Assembly (NCBI RefSeq): GCF_900116605.1
Contig: NZ_FPBC01000009.1
Location: 1-64,000, forward strand
Reading direction: 5' to 3'
Origin: Pseudomonas marincola
GTDB taxonomy: Bacteria; Pseudomonadota; Gammaproteobacteria; Pseudomonadales; Pseudomonadaceae
Length of the DNA: 64,000 nt
Shown: piece after piece, positions 60,880 through 64,000 of the stretch
How positions within the stretch are numbered: the first letter of the stretch is position 1
Layout of the letters: the number at the start of each line of letters is the position of its first letter
Translations under genes and position numbers: made by a program
The notes under the pieces: generated by a model
The model's database searches: none
The model's input: the letters and a program-made list of their open reading frames with translations, nothing else
Told to the model about the DNA's origin: nothing

Positions 60880-60935
60880 AAGTGCTTAATCGATCCTATT
60901 GCTCGAAGAGCACGCTAAAACCAGGAGGCAATGCC

Positions 60936-62372
60936 ATGTTCCAGTTCAAACCACTTGCTGTCGCAGTTCTGGCCATCGTGAGCCTGCCTGCACTCGCAAA
61001 CAACAGCACTTCAACCCAGACTCAAGAGGGCGAAGATCATATCGCCGATGTGTTCCAGACTCAGGCCGGTCGCAGCCAGGCTACTCAGACCCAGGACGGC
61101 AGCGGGCAGATCGGCTGGATCGAGCAAGAGTTTGGCCGCAACCGCGCTGAGCAAACCCAGTCGGGTGATACCAACGACAGCTTTGTACTGCAAAGTGGCG
61201 AAAGCCGCAGCCGCTCGGTGCAGGTCCAGAATGGCTCCCTTCAGGGATCAGCGAATTTCCAGGAGGGCGGTAGTGACAACTTGATCCGCTCCAATCAGGG
61301 CGGCTCGTCGCACTTTGGCAGTGGCACGCAGTTATTCGAAACCAACAGTGAGATGCACCTAAGGCAGCGCGGCAATGCCAACGAGGCCGATCAGTATCAA
61401 GCCGACGGTGAGCGCAACAACGCCACTATCGACCAGCGCGGCAGCGGCAACATGGCCTCCACGGACAGCTTTCTTCAGCGTGACAGCCAGATGACCATCA
61501 ATCAAAACGGCGATGCAAACGAGGCGTTCATTTATCAGGACGAAGGCGACTTCACCACGGCCACAGTGGATCAAGTTGGCGCGCAGAACGTGGTCGATGC
61601 CTTTCAAAGTGCTCAAATGAATAGTCATTACACGTTGACTCAGACCGGCAACTTGAACGGTGCTCAAATCGATCAGACTGCGGGCACCGACAACCTACTG
61701 ACCATCACCCAGATTGGTAATGGCAACGAACTGGCGGCCGAGCAATACAATGCAAGCATGATGACGGCGTCACTGACGCAAAACGGCAGCGTCAACTACG
61801 CCGAAGCCTATCAGGAAGGCACTGGACACGTGCTGACCGTCAACTCGACTGGTACTGGTAACGAGGTCTACGCCGGCATCGTCTCAGGCTCAAATGGCCA
61901 ATATGGTAATGGACAAACTGCAACCCTGACCCAAAACGGCGAATTCAACGCCATCACCCTGACTCAAGACGGCCTCCAGCAACTCGCAGTGCTGAATCAG
62001 ACAGGCAGTGAAAACTCGATGGAAACCAGCCAGGGCGGCACATCGAATGAGCTGTATTTCTCCCAGGACGGTGAAGGCAACCAACTGCTGGTTGACCAGA
62101 CTGGCACCGACAACTTGGTAGACGGCACCTCGACGGCTGATTTCAGCAGCGTCGAAATTACCCAGTCGGGGGCCAATAACCAGTCGCTCACCGAGCAATC
62201 GATTGGCAGTGATAACAGCATCGTGGTCAGCCAGACTGACAACGCCAACCTCTCGTCAGTCTTCCAGGCAGGCTCATTCAACAGCGCCACGGTGACTCAG
62301 TCGGGCAATAACATGATCTCCACCATTACCCAGAACGGTAACGGCAACACCGCTAACGCGGTTCAGCAATAA
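60936..62372 (+). CDS. csgA: Very long CsgA-like curlin
   Basis: A 478-residue exported protein with signal peptide (FKPLAVAVLAIVSLPALA) and about thirty imperfect Q-x-G-x-x-N motifs by eye, for example TQSGDTN, DQRGSGN, NQNGDAN, TQNGSVN, DQTGTDN and TQSGANN. E. coli CsgA has 151 residues and five repeats. The Gln/Asn ladder implies an amyloid beta-solenoid several times longer than usual. Repeats are more regular at the C-terminal half than in the acidic first third. CAGGAGG precedes the ATG at 60936. The gene is last in the four-gene set and ends at a terminator. Confidence 0.85.
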   Translation: MFQFKPLAVAVLAIVSLPALANNSTSTQTQEGEDHIADVFQTQAGRSQATQTQDGSGQIGWIEQEFGRNRAEQTQSGDTNDSFVLQSGESRSRSVQVQNGSLQGSANFQEGGSDNLIRSNQGGSSHFGSGTQLFETNSEMHLRQRGNANEADQYQADGERNNATIDQRGSGNMASTDSFLQRDSQMTINQNGDANEAFIYQDEGDFTTATVDQVGAQNVVDAFQSAQMNSHYTLTQTGNLNGAQIDQTAGTDNLLTITQIGNGNELAAEQYNASMMTASLTQNGSVNYAEAYQEGTGHVLTVNSTGTGNEVYAGIVSGSNGQYGNGQTATLTQNGEFNAITLTQDGLQQLAVLNQTGSENSMETSQGGTSNELYFSQDGEGNQLLVDQTGTDNLVDGTSTADFSSVEITQSGANNQSLTEQSIGSDNSIVVSQTDNANLSSVFQAGSFNSATVTQSGNNMISTITQNGNGNTANAVQQ

Positions 62373-62678
62373 CCATCCACCTCGCGTGTTGAGGTGTTAA
62401 AGACTGCCGCCACTTTGGCGGCAGTCTTGTGTTCAGCCCATGAATTTAACGCCTTCCCTGCCCCGCCCTTTAATAACGCTTAACTTCTGTGGCTGTGGCC
62501 CAACCCGGCAGATTGCGCCGTGGGAATTTCACGTTGTGTACGGCGCAGCACAAGCGAGGCAACGGCCAAGATACTGCCGGTAACTAAGAAGTCAGTAGTT
62601 GGGCGAGCGCAGATATATTCACTGCATCGGATCGCGTTTGCGCCGGGCGAAGATCGCCAGACGCAAACGCTATGCGTG
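62373..62678. other. Region between convergent csgA and csgG
   Basis: A 306-bp stretch with a terminator near the csgA end. A minus-strand frame includes a hydrophobic tail (TDFLVTGSILAVASLVLRR) but no start codon or ribosome-binding site. Nothing else is seen. Confidence 0.4.
62400..62428. terminator. Terminator after csgA
   Basis: AAGACTGCCGCCA and TGGCGGCAGTCTT form a perfect 13-bp stem with a 3-base loop, 28 bp after the csgA stop. The T run is weak (GTGTTC). Confidence 0.7.
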
Positions 62679-63515
62679 CTATTGCACTTGGGTGAGGTAC
62701 TTGTCCAGCGAGGTTTGATCGAGCTTTTGACCGTCTGCCATCTGCCACAGGTTACTGTTAACGCCTTGCACGACGATATGCGCAACCGCCGCTTCAATGG
62801 CCGACAGCACGCACAGCTGCGCGGGCTCGTTGGTGGTGTAACCGGCTTCGGCTTCGAGTAGTTTCTTGAACTCGACAAACTTGAAGACCCCGGCATTGCG
62901 CGCCACTGAGTAGATGGTTTTCGAGGTCATCACATTGGCCAAAACCATGCCGGTGCGTACATCGACTGCGCGCAGGTTCACCGACACCTGATCGACCCGG
63001 TATTCGCGGCCCAGACTGATGCCCAGATACGCCGCGCCCTCGCCCCCCGACCGCACGTTGGTGTCGTAGGCAATAATGCCGCCCTCCAGCAAAATGTTGG
63101 CCGCTTGCAGCGGCGGCAACTCGTTCTGGATATTCACCGGGGTATTGGGTTTGTTCTGCGAGGCGCGGATGATCTTGCGTTCAGTCAGCACGTTTTGCAG
63201 TCCTTCGCGTTCCAGCACACGGAACCAGCCGCTGGCTTGCAAGGCATCCACCAGCATGCTGCCCGCACCTTGGGTGACACTGGTTGAAAATGAGCTGGCC
63301 GGGGTCGGCTTGTACTGCCCGGTCTGATCACGAAAACCATAAACCGCTGCGACCAAACGACCTCTTGGCCGGGGCAGCGCCAGCAGATCGTAATAAGTCG
63401 AGGCGCGTGGGGTCAGGGTCGGCGTGTCTTCCTCCACCTCGGCGGGCATTGGCTCGCGAACGGCACAGCCGTGTAATGCAGCTACCATCATGACCAACAG
63501 CATTGTTTTTTTCAT
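62679..63515 (-). CDS. csgG: CsgG, outer-membrane curli secretion channel
   Basis: Lipoprotein that forms the nonameric pore for curlin export. The 278-residue protein has lipobox LHGC (Cys17), then RGRLVAAVYGFRDQTGQYKP, SSFSTSVTQGAGSMLVDALQ, ERKIIRASQ and a C-terminal barrel region with VNLRAVDVRTGMVLANVMTSKTIY, all hallmarks of CsgG. Normal length. It follows csgF by 28 bp and is the last gene of the csgEFG set. Confidence 0.96.
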   Translation of the reverse strand: MKKTMLLVMMVAALHGCAVREPMPAEVEEDTPTLTPRASTYYDLLALPRPRGRLVAAVYGFRDQTGQYKPTPASSFSTSVTQGAGSMLVDALQASGWFRVLEREGLQNVLTERKIIRASQNKPNTPVNIQNELPPLQAANILLEGGIIAYDTNVRSGGEGAAYLGISLGREYRVDQVSVNLRAVDVRTGMVLANVMTSKTIYSVARNAGVFKFVEFKKLLEAEAGYTTNEPAQLCVLSAIEAAVAHIVVQGVNSNLWQMADGQKLDQTSLDKYLTQVQ

Positions 63516-63543
63516 GGTCCGGGCATCCTTGGGCACGCTGAAC

Positions 63544-63960
63544 TTAGTTGGCGTTGAGGCCGTTGACTTCGATGACTGAAATTTCACCGGTCAACTTGTC
63601 GGTGATCTGCACGCTCAAAGCGCCATCAACATCCACAAAGTCGATAAGGAATGAGTCAGTCGAAAGGCTGCCGGTATTGCCAGCTTCAATGTTGGTGAGC
63701 AGTTGCGAAAGCAGGCGCGACTCCAACTGACTGCTGAACCGTTCAAGCGCCGTGGTGCCGGTGAACGATGAGCGATCTATCGCGTCGGGGTCGTCGTAAT
63801 CGTTCTGCGCCTGTGCCCGGTTCAGCAGCCAGGTGCCGTTTAACGGGTTTCCACCAAAGGTCGGGTTCACCGGCGTATAAACCAACTCGGTGGCCAGCGC
63901 CGCAGCACTCGATACTAGGATGCTAAAGCTGGCACTCAAGGCTATATGCTTACTGTTCAT
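63544..63960 (-). CDS. csgF: CsgF, curli assembly factor
   Basis: A 138-residue exported protein that binds the CsgG pore and couples curlin secretion to nucleation at the surface. The signal peptide is followed at once by the conserved TELVYTPVNPTFGGNPLNG, whose N-terminal part plugs into CsgG in E. coli, and by SSQLESRLLSQLL. ATGA overlaps the csgE stop, so the genes are translationally coupled. Confidence 0.95.
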   Translation of the reverse strand: MNSKHIALSASFSILVSSAAALATELVYTPVNPTFGGNPLNGTWLLNRAQAQNDYDDPDAIDRSSFTGTTALERFSSQLESRLLSQLLTNIEAGNTGSLSTDSFLIDFVDVDGALSVQITDKLTGEISVIEVNGLNAN

Positions 63961-64000
63961 AGCTCGTCCTTATCCATGTCGATGGTGTCTTGCAGCAGGT
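63957..64000 (-). CDS. csgE: CsgE, curli secretion accessory factor (C-terminal end)
   Basis: Only the last 14 codons are in the window, ending TIDMDKDEL before the stop. Position before csgF with an ATGA overlap and the acidic C-terminus support csgE, which gates CsgG and carries curlin to it. Confidence 0.75.
   Translation of the reverse strand, partial: LLQDTIDMDKDEL

Noticed and set aside
60936..62372. Short DNA repeats in the curlin gene
   Set aside because: They reflect the repeated curlin motif in one open frame, not a CRISPR array or satellite.
62480..62630. Minus-strand hydrophobic tail resembling a sorting signal
   Set aside because: It has no start codon or ribosome-binding site, and the frame upstream runs antisense into csgG in another frame.

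Overview
The window reads as chromosomal DNA of a Pseudomonas species. An oprD-type porin, proS, acylphosphatase, a YihY protein, wrbA, hda, purM/purN, a Wzz protein and mazG follow one another much as I recall them around oprD in Pseudomonas aeruginosa. Later genes (asrA-type Lon, chagasin-like inhibitor, cmoAB, putP, metE/metR) are also typical of the genus. I cannot name the species. No rRNA, tRNA, CRISPR array or prophage was seen.

Layout. 1-340: the end of an IS5-family insertion sequence, stopping just before the ribosome-binding site of the porin. 359-20084: the conserved core block, with a cluster of Pseudomonas-type intergenic repeats at 9889-10854, including a 225-bp unit repeated about 2.75 times beside hda. 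20114-25503: a periplasmic binding protein and a rearranged glycerol locus (glpK, ybaK, glpR, glpD) without glpF; two GlpR-like operators precede glpD. 25521-36000: mostly housekeeping and small unknown genes (hydrolase, metE/metR, VOC protein, methyltransferases, DUF1883, VF530, an outer-membrane barrel, putP). 36507-40536: a Sco1/cytochrome c fusion with a very large multicopper oxidase. 41124-45521: a tightly packed four-gene set (cupredoxin-like protein, GGDEF/EAL protein, DUF3034 barrel, lipoprotein globin), preceded by an AraC regulator. 46505-53130: asrA/Lon2, a cysteine-protease inhibitor, YhhN, a lipoprotein, cmoAB and a parvulin.

53257-64000 is the most interesting region. A histidine kinase and a sigma-54-type response regulator diverge from a rightward set of four genes: two large paralogous secreted proteins that I do not recognise, a CsgB-like nucleator and an unusually long CsgA-like curlin of 478 residues. 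The curli secretion genes csgE, csgF and csgG converge on them from the right. A good -24/-12 sigma-54 promoter lies 72 bp before the first secreted protein. I infer that the two-component pair switches on a surface amyloid made together with two dedicated secreted proteins; this regulatory link is inferred from position and promoter type, not shown.

Most intergenic stretches carry only promoters and terminators. Those over 300 bases are listed individually.
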